In this document: in pieces, positions 22,401 through 32,480 of the stretch | How the letters are laid out: every line of letters begins with the position of its first letter | Position numbering within the stretch: position 1 is the stretch's first letter | Source of the DNA: Triatoma infestans | Taxonomy: Eukaryota; Arthropoda; Insecta; Hemiptera; Reduviidae | Assembly: GCA_011037195.1 (NCBI GenBank) | Contig: JAAEAF010003349.1 | Span: 89,299-153,298, forward strand | Direction: 5' to 3' | DNA length: 64,000 nucleotides | Translations under genes and position numbers: made by a program | The notes under the pieces: generated by a model | Seen by the model: the letters and a program-made list of their open reading frames with translations, nothing else | What the model was told of the DNA's origin: nothing | The model's database searches: none

Positions 22401-23108
22401 GCTACCGTATACACGGCAGAAATTTACGCAATCTGGCAGGCATTGAAACTGACCATCGACAAAAACTACAAAAAGGCATTGGTATTAACAGATTCATTAA
22501 GCGCAATACAGGCTCTCCGGGACAAGTTTTCGACTGATCCTATGGTTATAAATATTTATGAAACACTGCTTCAGATACGTACACGAAATCAAGAGGTAAT
22601 ATTTGTATGGGTGCCAGGCCACATTGGTGTGTCTGGCAATGAGAAAGCTGATTTGGCGGCAAAAAGTGCTGCCGCTGATAATGTAGACATAATCTGCGCC
22701 GTGCGCCCTACTGACATGCAAACTTTTATGAAAACCTCTGTGATTAGAAAATGGCAAATACATTGGAATATCAGCAATGACAAACTAAGAGAAATAAAGC
22801 CATACGTACGAACAGTTTTGGTCGAGAACCTCCCGCGGCGGGAATCTGTTATACTTACGAGGCTCAGGATTGGACATACGCGAATAACACATGGGTATTT
22901 GCTGGTAGGTGAAAGGCGACCTAGATGCCCTCTTTGTAGGGAGAGACTTACTGTGGCACATGTACTGGAAGGGGGTCAGGCTCTGCGGATACATAGACAA
23001 CGAGCAGGCTTGCCACATGATTTGCGCGCGATCTTGAAAGAGGGTTCTTCATACACTAAAGGGTTATTTGCCTTTTTAAAGAATATAAACCTATTCAATA
23101 AGATTTAG
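19429..23108 (+). pseudogene. ORF2 polyprotein: endonuclease, reverse transcriptase, RNase H; at least four frameshifts
   Basis: ORF2 nicks target DNA and copies element RNA into it. The ATG at 19429 opens the APE-like endonuclease (residues 1-220): QWNMRGF, CLQETKL (catalytic Glu), LMGDFNSHNTWWGS, AIDLTI and SDHYPI (catalytic His). The reverse transcriptase begins TPGVDGIPYAML (about 20770). After a shift near 20810 it reads SSYRPISLTSCLSK, FFDLEKAYDTTW, NGILQGSILS and the active site YVDD (21417-21428). Shifts near 21775, 21985 and 22390 precede RNase H: FTDGSK (22315), YTAEIYAIWQAL, LTDSLSAIQAL and VPGHIGVSGNEKADLAAK. The end carries CPLC..(7)..HVLEGG, where the last zinc-binding Cys has become Gly. 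The stop is TAG at 23106. Total about 1220 codons, a normal size. Confidence 0.9.
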
Positions 23109-23124
23109 GTTAGGTTAGGTTAGG
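23105..23124 (+). repeat. Four TTAGG repeats overlapping the ORF2 stop
   Basis: TTAGG x4 in register. The ORF2 stop TAG (23106-23108) lies in the first unit. TTAGG is the ancestral arthropod telomere repeat. Confidence 0.95.
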
Positions 23125-23184
23125 TTTTTATTTATTTGGGGAGTGGAATATCGAGTACCTCCCCATAGAATGAATGGATATAAG

Positions 23185-23320
23185 CTGAATGTATTTATTT
23201 GTGTGAATGTATTTATTTGTGTGAATGTATTTATTAGCGTGAGTGTATCTAATAGCGTGGGTGTATTTATTAGCGTACGTGTATTTATTAGCATGAAAGT
23301 ACTTATTGGCTTGGGTGTTG
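23185..23320 (+). repeat. 18-bp minisatellite in the element's 3' untranslated region
   Basis: About seven units of GTGAATGTATTTATT(A/T)GY, degrading rightward (GTGTATTTATTAGC.., then CTTATTGGC..). The frame 23143-23340 is this repeat translated (FICVNV repeats), not a gene. Confidence 0.85.
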
Positions 23321-23965
23321 GTGTGGATGTTTTAACTTAGGATTTTATCTGGGGGTTGCAAGGAATTTTTTATAGAAGTACTTCACCCCCAATTCTAGTC
23401 TATTTAGTTTTATCTTACTAGTTTATTTAGTTCATTTTAGAGGGTGGTAGAACCTTTAAAAGAGTACTCCACCCACATCTGAAGCAAATAACCCTTTTTA
23501 TATAGCTTTTAGTAGAGATGATGTGGAAAATATCGTTTGCAGGTTATGTAAACACTACTAGTACATAGATTTCATATCATGTTAATACGCGATAGTTGAT
23601 AGGTAAAAGTGAGACAAACAAAGTGAGGCAGGGGGTGGCTATAATCCTACCATTCTGGTATCCCCCACTTAGGTGAGAAAAGAAGAGGATGGAGTCACGC
23701 GTCATTGTCAGTTCTCCTCCCCCCGTCGACTGGCTTCGATGGCTAAAGTGAGGAGGAGACGGCATGACTGCTACAGTACCCCCTGGTTCCATGCTACTTC
23801 TAATGGAAGCTGCGATGGATATCGTGGGGAGAAAGAAAGCGCCATCCCAGCTCGAGTGGTCCTAAATAACTACTTCGGCGCTAATGACCTAAGTTGTCGA
23901 TGCGCAAAAAAAAAAAAAAAAAAAAAATATTAAACGATAATACAAAATATTTTATATATTATTTT

Positions 23966-24139
23966 CAGGAACAGATTAGCTCAGTGGTGGCGCTGGACCA
24001 ACGCGGAGGTTCCTGATACATGTCAAGCAGTGTTGCTCTTAGATTTTCTCTTCCTGTGAGCCTCTACAGCTCACGATGATAAACAGAAGGCACCAGGCGT
24101 CAAAGACCATAAATGTTGACGTGCCTTAAATTAAAAAAA
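23966..24139 (+). mobile_element. SINE-1 copy
   Basis: The head ACAGATTAGCTCAGTGGTGG (A box) is present but the B box is lost by a deletion (CGCGGAGGTTCCTGAT follows). The body shares CTCTTCCTGTGAGCCTCTAC with 62943, and the tail reads TGACGTGCCTTAAATT plus poly(A). It lies 39 bp downstream of the I-element poly(A). Confidence 0.8.
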
Positions 24140-24263
24140 AAATTATGAACTGATTAGTTTCAAGAATATAAACCATTTTCTATACTTTCTTTTCAATATC
24201 CAGTCCAAGATTCAATATTGCGTAAGTAATTGAATATGTGAGTGGTTTCACAATACTGGATAA

Positions 24264-25587
24264 CATTTGGGTGATATCCGTCTGTAGCATGCTTATTTTT
24301 TTCCCGGACTGGTTTCAAATTCACACACTTTAAGTATGGATGTGAGAAACATTAAGTTGAAGTCAACTCTCTACACGAATTGATAGCCCTCTGACGACAA
24401 TAGATGAATCCGAAAACGTCAAGAAATAGAAAAATAAGCATGACCGATATTATATAAATTATTTCATAGGATCGCTTAATATTTCCTCTTACAGTAGTAA
24501 GAGAAAGTTTAAAGAAAGACAAAATTAACACTCATTAATCTCTTTACAATATTTATTGGCTAATAACCTCGTTTTTATATTTGTCAAAAAATTTGCAATA
24601 TAATAATTTCGCATTAAATCAACGGTTGGCAACATTGGTACAAGATGTGGTTATGCTTGAATTTGTGGAGACATATTGCATCCATATTATCGAATTTAAA
24701 CTAAAGCCATCCTTGACCTAATTCTCAGATATACTACGTAAAGTAAGCTCTCTCTCACCCACTGCTGACTCTAGAATATATCATCCTTTTATTATAACAA
24801 TAAAACACAGAAGCGAATACTGGAAGGAATAAAATGTTTTATATCCAACGATTCCGGCCTATCACCAGTAGAAAGAAAAGACTAGTCGTGGTAGTAATAG
24901 TGAACTCGTGTAAGTGGTGAGATTTTGTGTGTTTGTGTATGTATATTAGTGTTAGTGTGTTGTGTATTAGCGTTAGTGTTTGAAAACGGTAAGGTAAGGG
25001 AAGTGAGGGCGCCACCTGGCTAAAACCTAGACTAGACTGTACGATTTGTCTCCTTTATTGAAGCAGAGCCGACTGTTTGTGACTTACTGTTAAACCAATA
25101 CATCATACGAGCGTGCTACAACCCAGCTTTGTCTACTACACAATCACCCTAGTCAGCCATTCTTACACTAAGTCCGTCTCTTTACCATCTTAGGTTTTTT
25201 TTCTTTCCTTCTTTTTTTTCTTCAAAAAAATTCTCCCACACGTATTTTGTATTTTTATTCTAACTTACTTTAATGAGAATGGGGATCTCATCATATTCAT
25301 AATAAGGGTAATTATTCAAATAACATTTACTTTCTCACACTGCTCATAGAGGATGTTAAAACATGTTACGAAGTACATCGAGAATAAAAATGTTTTTAGC
25401 TAATGATATGTATGTATGTATATATACAATGCATGTCTTTGAAAAAATAACTTAAAACCGAAAAATTGCAAGAAACTCAAACTTGATATTTCGCTTAGGT
25501 TACATCACATCGCTTAGGAACTAGACATAAAGGTCTCCGTCAAAATCCATCAACCGGAATTCCGATTTTACTGAGAAATTTGTCATT
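24264..25587 (+). repeat. Left arm of a 3.9-kb inverted repeat
   Basis: 1324 bp, reverse complement of 28186-26855 at about 97-98% identity by eye. Differences are a GCAAGT insertion in the right arm (about 27274) and scattered substitutions. The arm contains a short CTGANGA-type MITE at its outer edge, a family A fragment (about 25387-25587) with its CAACCGGAATTCCG core, and otherwise unassigned DNA. No coding sequence was found. Confidence 0.92.
24283..24450. mobile_element. CTGANGA-motif MITE in the left arm
   Basis: About 168 bp with inverted ends (TAGCATGCTTATTTTT and AAAAATAAGCATGACC). It contains CTCTGACGACAATAGATGAATCC followed by GAAAACG. Relative of 16580-16790. The copy at 28003-28167 is its mirror image within the large inverted repeat, with CTGATGA in place of CTGACGA. 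Confidence 0.65.
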
Positions 25588-26854
25588 TTTTTCGGCGATT
25601 TTAGGTCAATCGTTTAGAAAAATATGTGGATCCGCAATGCTGGTTATCTTCTATTATTTTATCCGGCGTCACGTGCTTCATTTTTTTTGGTTCTGACAGG
25701 TTTCGGATTCTCAGCCTTCGTCAAAGTATTATAGTTATTGCAAATTTGCCTAAAAAAAAACTGGATTCATTAGTTTCACTAGTAACCGCATCAAGGCGCT
25801 ACCATCGCGCCACTACGCGCACTTCAAACAAGCATTACATTTTCTAGCGCCCGCCTAGTGCAATATATGTGCTTCAATCACGACAGCTAATATCTCACCT
25901 AGAAGTTGTCCCTAGCGGTAAGAGAAAGTGAATATAAGCTGACCATCTAAGGGGTTTACAGTCAATTACAAATTCTTTGAAGAGGTCAATCTCCAACAGC
26001 CAGGTTCCAACAAGTTGTCTCCAAATTATTTTAAAGGGTAAAACAACAGTCGCTACATCAACCTCAACCTTGAAAGGTTCATCTATATAGCCACTACTAG
26101 CTCACCACTATTGGATCAAGCAAGAGTTTAAACTCTTCAAGCGACTCGCTAAATTCTACATTCATTACGCTGCCAACCAATCATCATCATTCACTCTTTG
26201 CTTGGCCACAGTCTCTCTCGCTCTGTGCCCTCTCCTCTCCTAACTCAGTAAAATCGTAAATATATAAATGGAGTGTTTAGTGCCAATTCGTGTGTTAGTT
26301 CATTCCGCTACTATATACTATTATGTGTGTGTAGAGAGTTGACAACCACTTCTTTTTTTTTTTAGAAACTTAAAGTTGAAATCAACTGTGACTAGAAAAT
26401 TGAAAGAAAATTGGGTGACTAGCAATTATTAGAGTGTTTTACTATTCATTGAACACGCCTTAGTATCACCAAATGAAATTACTGTGGATTATATCTTTTG
26501 GTCCTTAGCAACAAGTTTTACCTAAATTTATTTATTTATTTATTTATTAGGGGTACATATATTTAAGCTACCAGCTTGTTGTAGGGAGTGGGGAATACAG
26601 TATAACAAACATCTATATACCAAAATAAAATAAAATAACTATAACAATAACTCCTGTAACAAACAGAGGAAATTACACTTAATTCTCACTACTTAATGTT
26701 GCAATATATATTTACAAAACATAAATAATTTAGACTCAAACTAATTAAATATTAATTCTTATTCTTAAGCAATTTACAATGTAAAGATAAACACAATTCA
26801 ATTTATCTATGGAGTCAATTTGAAAGTTTGTAGCTTCTCTATGAATGAAATATG
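25588..26854. other. Spacer of the large inverted repeat
   Basis: 1267 bp unique to the centre. It holds a half-motif CAGGTTTCGGATTCTCAGCC TTCGTCAAAG (about 25697-25726, minus-strand CTGANGA-type variant), a short family A end-like AAGAGAAAGTG (25922), a (TTTA)n tract at 26528-26550 and, directly after it, GGGGTACATATATTTAAGC.., which looks like the 3' end of a minus-strand retroelement. No intact coding sequence. Confidence 0.5.
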
Positions 26855-28186
26855 AATGACAAATTTCTCAGTAAAATCGGAATTCCGGTTGATGGATTTT
26901 GACGGAGACCTTTATGTCTAGTTCCTAAGCGATGTGATGTAACCTAAGCGAAATATCAAGTTTGAGTTTCTTGCAATTTTTCGGTTTTAAGTTATTTTTT
27001 CAAAGACATGCATTGTATATATACATACATACATATCATTAGCTAAAAACATTTTTATTCTCGATGTACTTCGTAACATGTTTTAACATCCTCTATGAGC
27101 AGTGTGAGAAAGTAAATGTTATTTGAATAATTACCCTTATTATGAATATGATGAGATCCCCATTCTCATTAAAGTAAGTTAGAATAAAAATACAAAATAC
27201 GTGTGGGAGAATTTTTTTGAAGAAAAAAAGAAGGATAGAAAAAAAACCTAAGATGGTAAAGAGACGGACTTAGCAAGTTAGTGTAAGAATGGCTGCCTAG
27301 GGTGATTGTGTAGTAGACAAAGCTGGGTTGTAGCACGCTCGTATGATGTATTGGTTTAACAGTAAGTCACAAACAGTCGGCTCTGCTTCAATAAAGGAGA
27401 CAAATCGTACAGTCTAGTCTAGGTTTTAGCCAGGTGGCGCCCTCACTTCCCTTACCTTACCGTTTTCAAACACTAACGCTAATACACAACACACTAACAC
27501 TAATATACACACACAAACACACAAAATCTCACCACTTACACGAGTTCACTATTACTACCACGACTAGTCTTTTCTTTCTACTGGTGATAGGCCGGAATCG
27601 TTGGATATAAAACATTTTATTCCTTCCAGTATTCGCTTCTGTGTTTTATTGTTATAATAAAAGGATGATATATTCTAGAGTCAGCAGTGGGTGAGAGAGA
27701 GCTTACTTTACGTAGTATATCTGAGAATTAGGTCAAGGATGGCTTTAGTTTAAATTCGATAATATGGATGCAATATGTCTCCACAAATTCAAGCATAACC
27801 ACATCTTGTACCAATGTTGCCAACCGTTGATTTAATGCGAAATTATTATATTGCAAATTTTTTGACAAATATAAAAACGAGGTTATTAGCCAATAAATAT
27901 TGTAAAGAGATTAATGAGTGTTAATTTTGTCTTTCTTTAAACTTTCTCTTACTACTGTAAGAGGAAATATTAAGCGATCCTATGAAATAATTTATATAAT
28001 ATCGGTCATGATTATTTTTCTATTTCTTGACCGTTTTCGGATTCATCCATTGTCATCAGAGGGCCATCAATTCGTGTAGAGAGTTGACTTCAACTTAATG
28101 TTTCTCACATCCATACTTAAAGTGAGTGAATTTGAAACCAGTCCGGGAAAAAAATAAGCATGCTACAGACGGATATCACCCAAATG
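26855..28186 (-). repeat. Right arm of the 3.9-kb inverted repeat
   Basis: 1332 bp pairing with 24264-25587. Outer and inner boundaries are sharp, and I see no target duplication next to the outer ends (GGATAACATTTGGG on the left, CCCAAATGAGTAC on the right). Confidence 0.92.
28003..28167. mobile_element. CTGANGA-motif MITE in the right arm
   Basis: Inverted counterpart of 24283-24450. On the minus strand it reads CTGATGACAATGGATGAATCC then GAAAACGGTC. Confidence 0.65.
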
Positions 28187-28729
28187 AGTACAATCAATTG
28201 ATCTCTTTATTGTTGATTATGAGGACAACAGGAAATGAACAACATTGTTACTTTCGCCGGAATTACAATATTCGTTATTTAAATTGTACTTAGAGCCCTT
28301 TAAATAAAGTCGGGTATCTCTTTTAAATGCTAATCGAATTTGACAGATAATCCTAATTTTGTTAATATGAACATTAGAGTTGAAATAAAAAGTATTCAAA
28401 TCGAAAGTATATAAATTTCTATTCTAAAGATTGAAGTTAGAATTGATTATCTGTATCACAGCTAATGGCATTGTTATTAAAGCTTGTAATTAAACGGTAG
28501 AAGTGTGATTCCGCAAGGGAACTGTCCTGAGATTGCCACAGGTGATCCGTTCCAATCATTGAAAGATATGACCGCATTTCACAAGCCCAGTTAAATGGCA
28601 GTGTAACACTGTCTACCAAAGATACTAATATCATGTAACATGATTTGGGGATACTTTATCAGACATTTTTAGCAAGCTAATCCACCATTTAAGCATTTTT
28701 TTTTTAAACTTTGACTTGGGTATGGCACT
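28187..28729. other. No recognised gene
   Basis: Small minus-strand frames (28217-28399, 28437-28634) have no family resemblance and fit AT-rich background. Confidence 0.45.
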
Positions 28730-29640
28730 GGCCGGTTTCCAATCTTACATAAGCATCTGGCGTATTTAAAGGAAGCTGGAGCAATCTCTTTATAAAACCC
28801 AGCTGCCCAGCGCGTTCCAGGATATGGGTATCTGACAAGCCTGTACATAACACATATTTTTACCTAAATATGACAATATCATGTTGTAGCGGCGTCTGCA
28901 GCTCTTCAAAATAAAAAATTCTTATGGAGCGGAATGTGGAGTCCAAGGCTATTATCCATCGTAACCTATCCGTCGATCTGGACCTGGTGTAGTCAAGAAA
29001 AGCACGAAATTGTGAGCAAATGTGGCAGTGACCTGCCAATTGGATCTGTATCGGAAGTTTATCAATGGCGTACTGCTTCACTATCTGTAAGTGGCATCAG
29101 TGTCGGGATATCAAAAAAGTATAGCCCAATTAGGTCAGCAGTAGTAATGGTGCATCACATACTGACCTTTGGAGAGTTCGTTTTTCTGAGTACATTTCTA
29201 ATTAGTCATTTCGGGTAAAATATTTCAGTATTCTAATGCGGGTAAAGCTTGGACGATTTGGATATGGTTCGGCCATGAACAAAGCTCCCGTGTCAAGAAC
29301 TACCACTCTATTTTTTAAACCTTTGAAATGTGTCCTTTTTGAAATGTAATTGTTTTATAACGGAGTCTGCTTGCAGCACAACAGCAATGTTCAAGTCACT
29401 TCGACCTGTGTTGCGTTCGCATTTTCTTGTCCGCTAACGATTCAGTCTTCATAAAATTTTACATAGACACGATAAATCGTTAAACGGCTGGGTCTTTTCC
29501 TGAAAATCGTTCCACAAGCTTTCGATGGACTACGAATGGCAAACCACAAAGTTTCATCAAGCTTGCAATCACTCTTCATCGTTCCAGCGTTAATCTTTCA
29601 CCTAAGCTCCACCACAATCTGCAGGAAAAAAACTAAGCCA
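28730..29640 (-). pseudogene. mariner-like transposase relic, heavily decayed
   Basis: On the minus strand, about 29600-29440 reads TLWFAIRSPSKACGTIFRKR, then PSRLTIYRVYVKFYE, resembling the N-terminal helix-turn-helix of mariner-like transposases (FR..PP.R.TI.RL..KF...GSV). About 29350 reads LNIAVVLQADSV. About 29170-29090 reads CTITTADLIGLYFFDIPTL, like the VWC.I....LIGPYFFE block between the first two catalytic acids. Downstream text is too broken to place the second and third acids. Frames change repeatedly. Each match alone is weak; their order and spacing are the argument. It is not a recent relative of 4630-6109. Confidence 0.45.
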
Positions 29641-29689
29641 GTAGTGTCAAAATATGATGTAAACAATATTTATGTTTGGCCATTGTTAA

Positions 29690-29986
29690 TTAAACAAGCT
29701 AAAAAAACTTAGCAGGCTGAGGCCAAAAAAGAAACTTTTTATTTTTTAAAAAGATTATTCGACGTTTCGGAAACCTTTAGTGTCCTTCCTCAGGAACTGT
29801 TAAAGAAGAAAGTTGGAGAAGATTATTGATTGGTTGTAGCTAAAATTGTCGCTGTAAATTAACTCTCCATTCTTTCTTAACAGTTCCTGAAGTAGGTCAC
29901 CAAGGTGTCCGAAACGTCGAATAAACTTTTTTAAAAATAAAAAGTTTTTCTTTGGCCCCAGTCAACTAATTTTGTAGCTTGCTTAA
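29690..29986. mobile_element. Foldback MITE with CTGANGA motif in both arms
   Basis: About 295 bp. The left arm (AAGCTAAAAAAACTTAGCAGGCTGAGGCC..) and right arm (..GGCCCCAGTCAACTAATTTTGTAGCTTG) pair over about 125 bases around a short centre. Both carry ATTCGACGTTTCGGA. Inverted, the left arm reads CTGAGGAAGGACAC..TTTCCGAAACGTCG, and the right arm reads CTGAAGTAGGTCACC..GTGTCCGAAACGTCG. Confidence 0.75.
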
Positions 29987-30164
29987 AATAATATGGTGTG
30001 TGATTTGTGTAAATAAATGGTATCTTCCACTTAAGTATTAACATAGTATGGACTAACCCGTAAAACTTATTGTTAATGTAATTGGAAGTACCATTCATTG
30101 CACTGAATTGACAATTAAAAGAAAGTATAAATTTGCATTGTTAACTCAAAACCTATCAAAAATC

Positions 30165-30345
30165 AACGTTTCCGGAAAAAAAAGTTACACAAAAATTCTG
30201 ATTGTATGTAAATCGTTAAAGAAATTTAAACTAAATTGCTGAAGCTGTTTTTGAGAAATTCGTGAAAACTGGAAAAAACGCTCAGTGATGACACACTTCC
30301 TGTTTACCTATTTTTGACCGACACCCTATTGTCGGACACGACGAT
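30165..30345 (-). repeat. Family A end fragment, diverged
   Basis: GAAGCTGTTTTTGAGAAATTCGTG, then ACTTCCTGTTTACCTATTTTTGACC, follow the minus-strand order of a family A unit. It abuts the solo LTR at 30359. Confidence 0.5.
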
Positions 30346-30358
30346 GGTTACATAATAT

Positions 30359-30971
30359 TGTAAGGTTCCGCCAAGGAACCCAAAGTAGGTAACACTCAGA
30401 AATCATACATTTATTATAATTTAATAGACTATACAGACCAATTACTTACACACTATTTAACTAAACTCAGAAATCATACATTTATTATAATTTAGCAGAC
30501 TATACAGACCAGTTACTTAAATACTACTTAACTAAACACTCTATGCAACTACCATATAACCCAGAATAGTACAACAATACCCCGTTATATATATACACCT
30601 ATGCAACTATATGACACCCACTTACAACTACATCAAGAAACCCCGATTAAGTAACCCTTGCTTACTATCTACTAACAACTAAATACTAACACTTATCTAC
30701 TAACTACTACTAGCTATCTGCTGGGCGACTACCACTCTGGCATACCAGCCGCACATCTACCGTTAAAATTACCTTACTGCGCTAGGACTTACCGCGGATC
30801 AGCCACAGGCGCATGATCACCCTTCACTCACCGCGACACTCACCAGAATGAATTCAATTGCTAGCTGCTACTCCAGCAGTGTCCTAATTTTCTAACTCAA
30901 CTCTATTTTAATTATTATTTTGAATTATTCTATTACAAAAATATTTTATATATAACTGCGCGCCTCTTACA
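30359..30971 (-). mobile_element. Solo LTR, second family
   Basis: 613 bp starting TGTAAGGTTCC and ending GCGCCTCTTACA, with perfect TGTAAG/CTTACA inverted ends and a 4-bp target duplication ATAT (30355-30358 and 30972-30975). The minus strand is chosen because it shows TATATATAACGGGG in the middle and AATAAA poly(A) signals near its 3' side. Those signals lie in a direct duplication of about 70 bp (CTCAGAAATCATACATTTAT at about 30393 and 30465, plus strand). No internal element sequence is adjacent. Ty3/gypsy-like end structure and duplication length; family unproven. Confidence 0.82.
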
Positions 30972-30975
30972 ATAT

Positions 30976-32129
30976 CAATAAATATTCGGTTTTTCAGATA
31001 CACATTCGTTAAATAACAAATTATTTTCGTATTTCCGATGTAAAGGTCATTTCGAAAATTTGGCAGAGTCTCCAAATTACAGCATCTACTTTCTTAGATA
31101 GAATTATTCTATTTCGGGTCATCACGAAAAATAGATCCGTTTCTATAAAATTTATTTCAATTTACATACTGAAATATATTCAATTAAATTTTGTGTACCA
31201 GTTCAGTGTAAATGTTGATATAAATTTAGTTTTCAGTAGTGTCCTGCAGTTGTCTTATTCCACTTTATATAATATAAAAAATATGGAAAGAAAATGAATA
31301 AATTATTATAAATTCAGGTAGTAAAAATATTATACTCTGTCTAGCTGAGAGCTAGGATAGACAAGATCTAGAGCAATGGCAAGTTCCAACACAGAACTAA
31401 TCAAATGAAAGTTTTCATACAAATATAGTATATCTTATTTTATGATCATTTCCTTTTAGAAAAATCACTTCCAGTCTCGCCAGTATTCCCTCAGGGCATT
31501 TTCTACTTTTCTTTGCTTCTCTTTTCATGATGAACGGGAGATAGTAAAAGATAGAGAATCCTTTCTAATTATTTCCTTTGTTGCCAGCCTGCCGCAGTGT
31601 TGCCAGAAGCATAGTCAGGTTGACAAACTGACGCTCTACTCTATACTGTAAGATGAGAGAAAGACAAACAAACAAAAAAGAAAAAAAAGAAAAATAAAGA
31701 AAACGGATTTTTTGTATCATTTTTTTTTTTTTCTGGTTCTTATTCAATCTTCTTCCAAGAGTTTTTTCCCATTTTGTTATTTTGTATTCCCCCCCTCCCC
31801 TTTTCTATTATTACTATACCCCATATTTATTAAAGTTTTTCTTCATGAAATGTAAGATAGTATATAACTATAAAAAGCATTTGTTAAATTAGTTCTGTTT
31901 CTGTAGTTTCATCTTCTTGTTTTGTTCCTGGAATAAGAGATTGGAATATGGTGACAGCTTTTTAAATGAAATATCGATTTCTCAGAAACATCGTAATACG
32001 TTATTTTTGTCTGAACTACCATACATTTCTTCAAATATATAAATCACTATTAACATTTTTTTCTTTCTTGTTTTTGACGGAATGGCGGAAAGGCTTGCTG
32101 GTAATTCCGGATTTCCACTAAGCTATGAG
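30976..32129. other. No recognised gene
   Basis: AT-rich. The 31565-31747 minus frame is A-rich low complexity. Nothing else stands out. Confidence 0.45.
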
Positions 32130-32480
32130 GACTATTCTGACGGCAGCATTACAAGTCCTTTGTAATGTTATAGGTGTGATGTGTTGTAGTGTAGTGGTAG
32201 CTTGTGGCGTGAGCGGTTTTGTAAAGGGGCTTGTGTTTGTAAGTTTTAAGAGAGAGAAGTAATAAGAATAATTAAGAAAACACTGGTAGATAAAATTAAA
32301 TATATTATCTTTAAAAATATTTAAATATGTTACAATATCACAACTATTATGTTTATGAAAATTAAAATTATTTATCTAGATTAAATGCAAAGCTCTTATG
32401 TTTTAACTTATATCTGGCACTGATTCCTAAGTGTTCTGCTTCGGTGTCTACCACAGTGTATATTGCAGGAATGTCTTCTC
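32130..32480 (-). repeat. Dispersed repeat D, partial inverted copy
   Basis: Reverse complement shows GTAGACACCGAAGCAGAACAC, then TCAGTGCCAGATATAAGTTAA, ATCTAGATAAATAATTT, and TACAAAACCGCTCACGCCAC, matching 4230-4520 and 56443-56660. Confidence 0.75.

Larger units (their letters stand above)
17399..23927 (+). mobile_element. Near full-length I-superfamily non-LTR retrotransposon, frameshifted
   Basis: A 6.5-kb element with a GC-rich 5' untranslated region (about 17399-17577), ORF1 with zinc knuckles, a small bridging frame, ORF2 (APE-type endonuclease, reverse transcriptase, RNase H, zinc finger), a TTAGG-repeat-containing ORF2 end, a minisatellite and a long 3' untranslated region closing in poly(A) at 23906-23927. 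Domain order and the RNase H place it in the I superfamily; the exact clade is uncertain. At least two frameshifts in ORF1 and four in ORF2 silence this copy, but few stop codons lie between them, so it was active fairly recently. Base composition is clearly less AT-rich than the surroundings. I could not identify a target duplication. The 3' end could also be at 23124, with 23125-23927 belonging to something else. Confidence 0.85.

Noticed and set aside
23143..23340. 65-codon frame after ORF2
   Set aside because: Translation of the 18-bp minisatellite.
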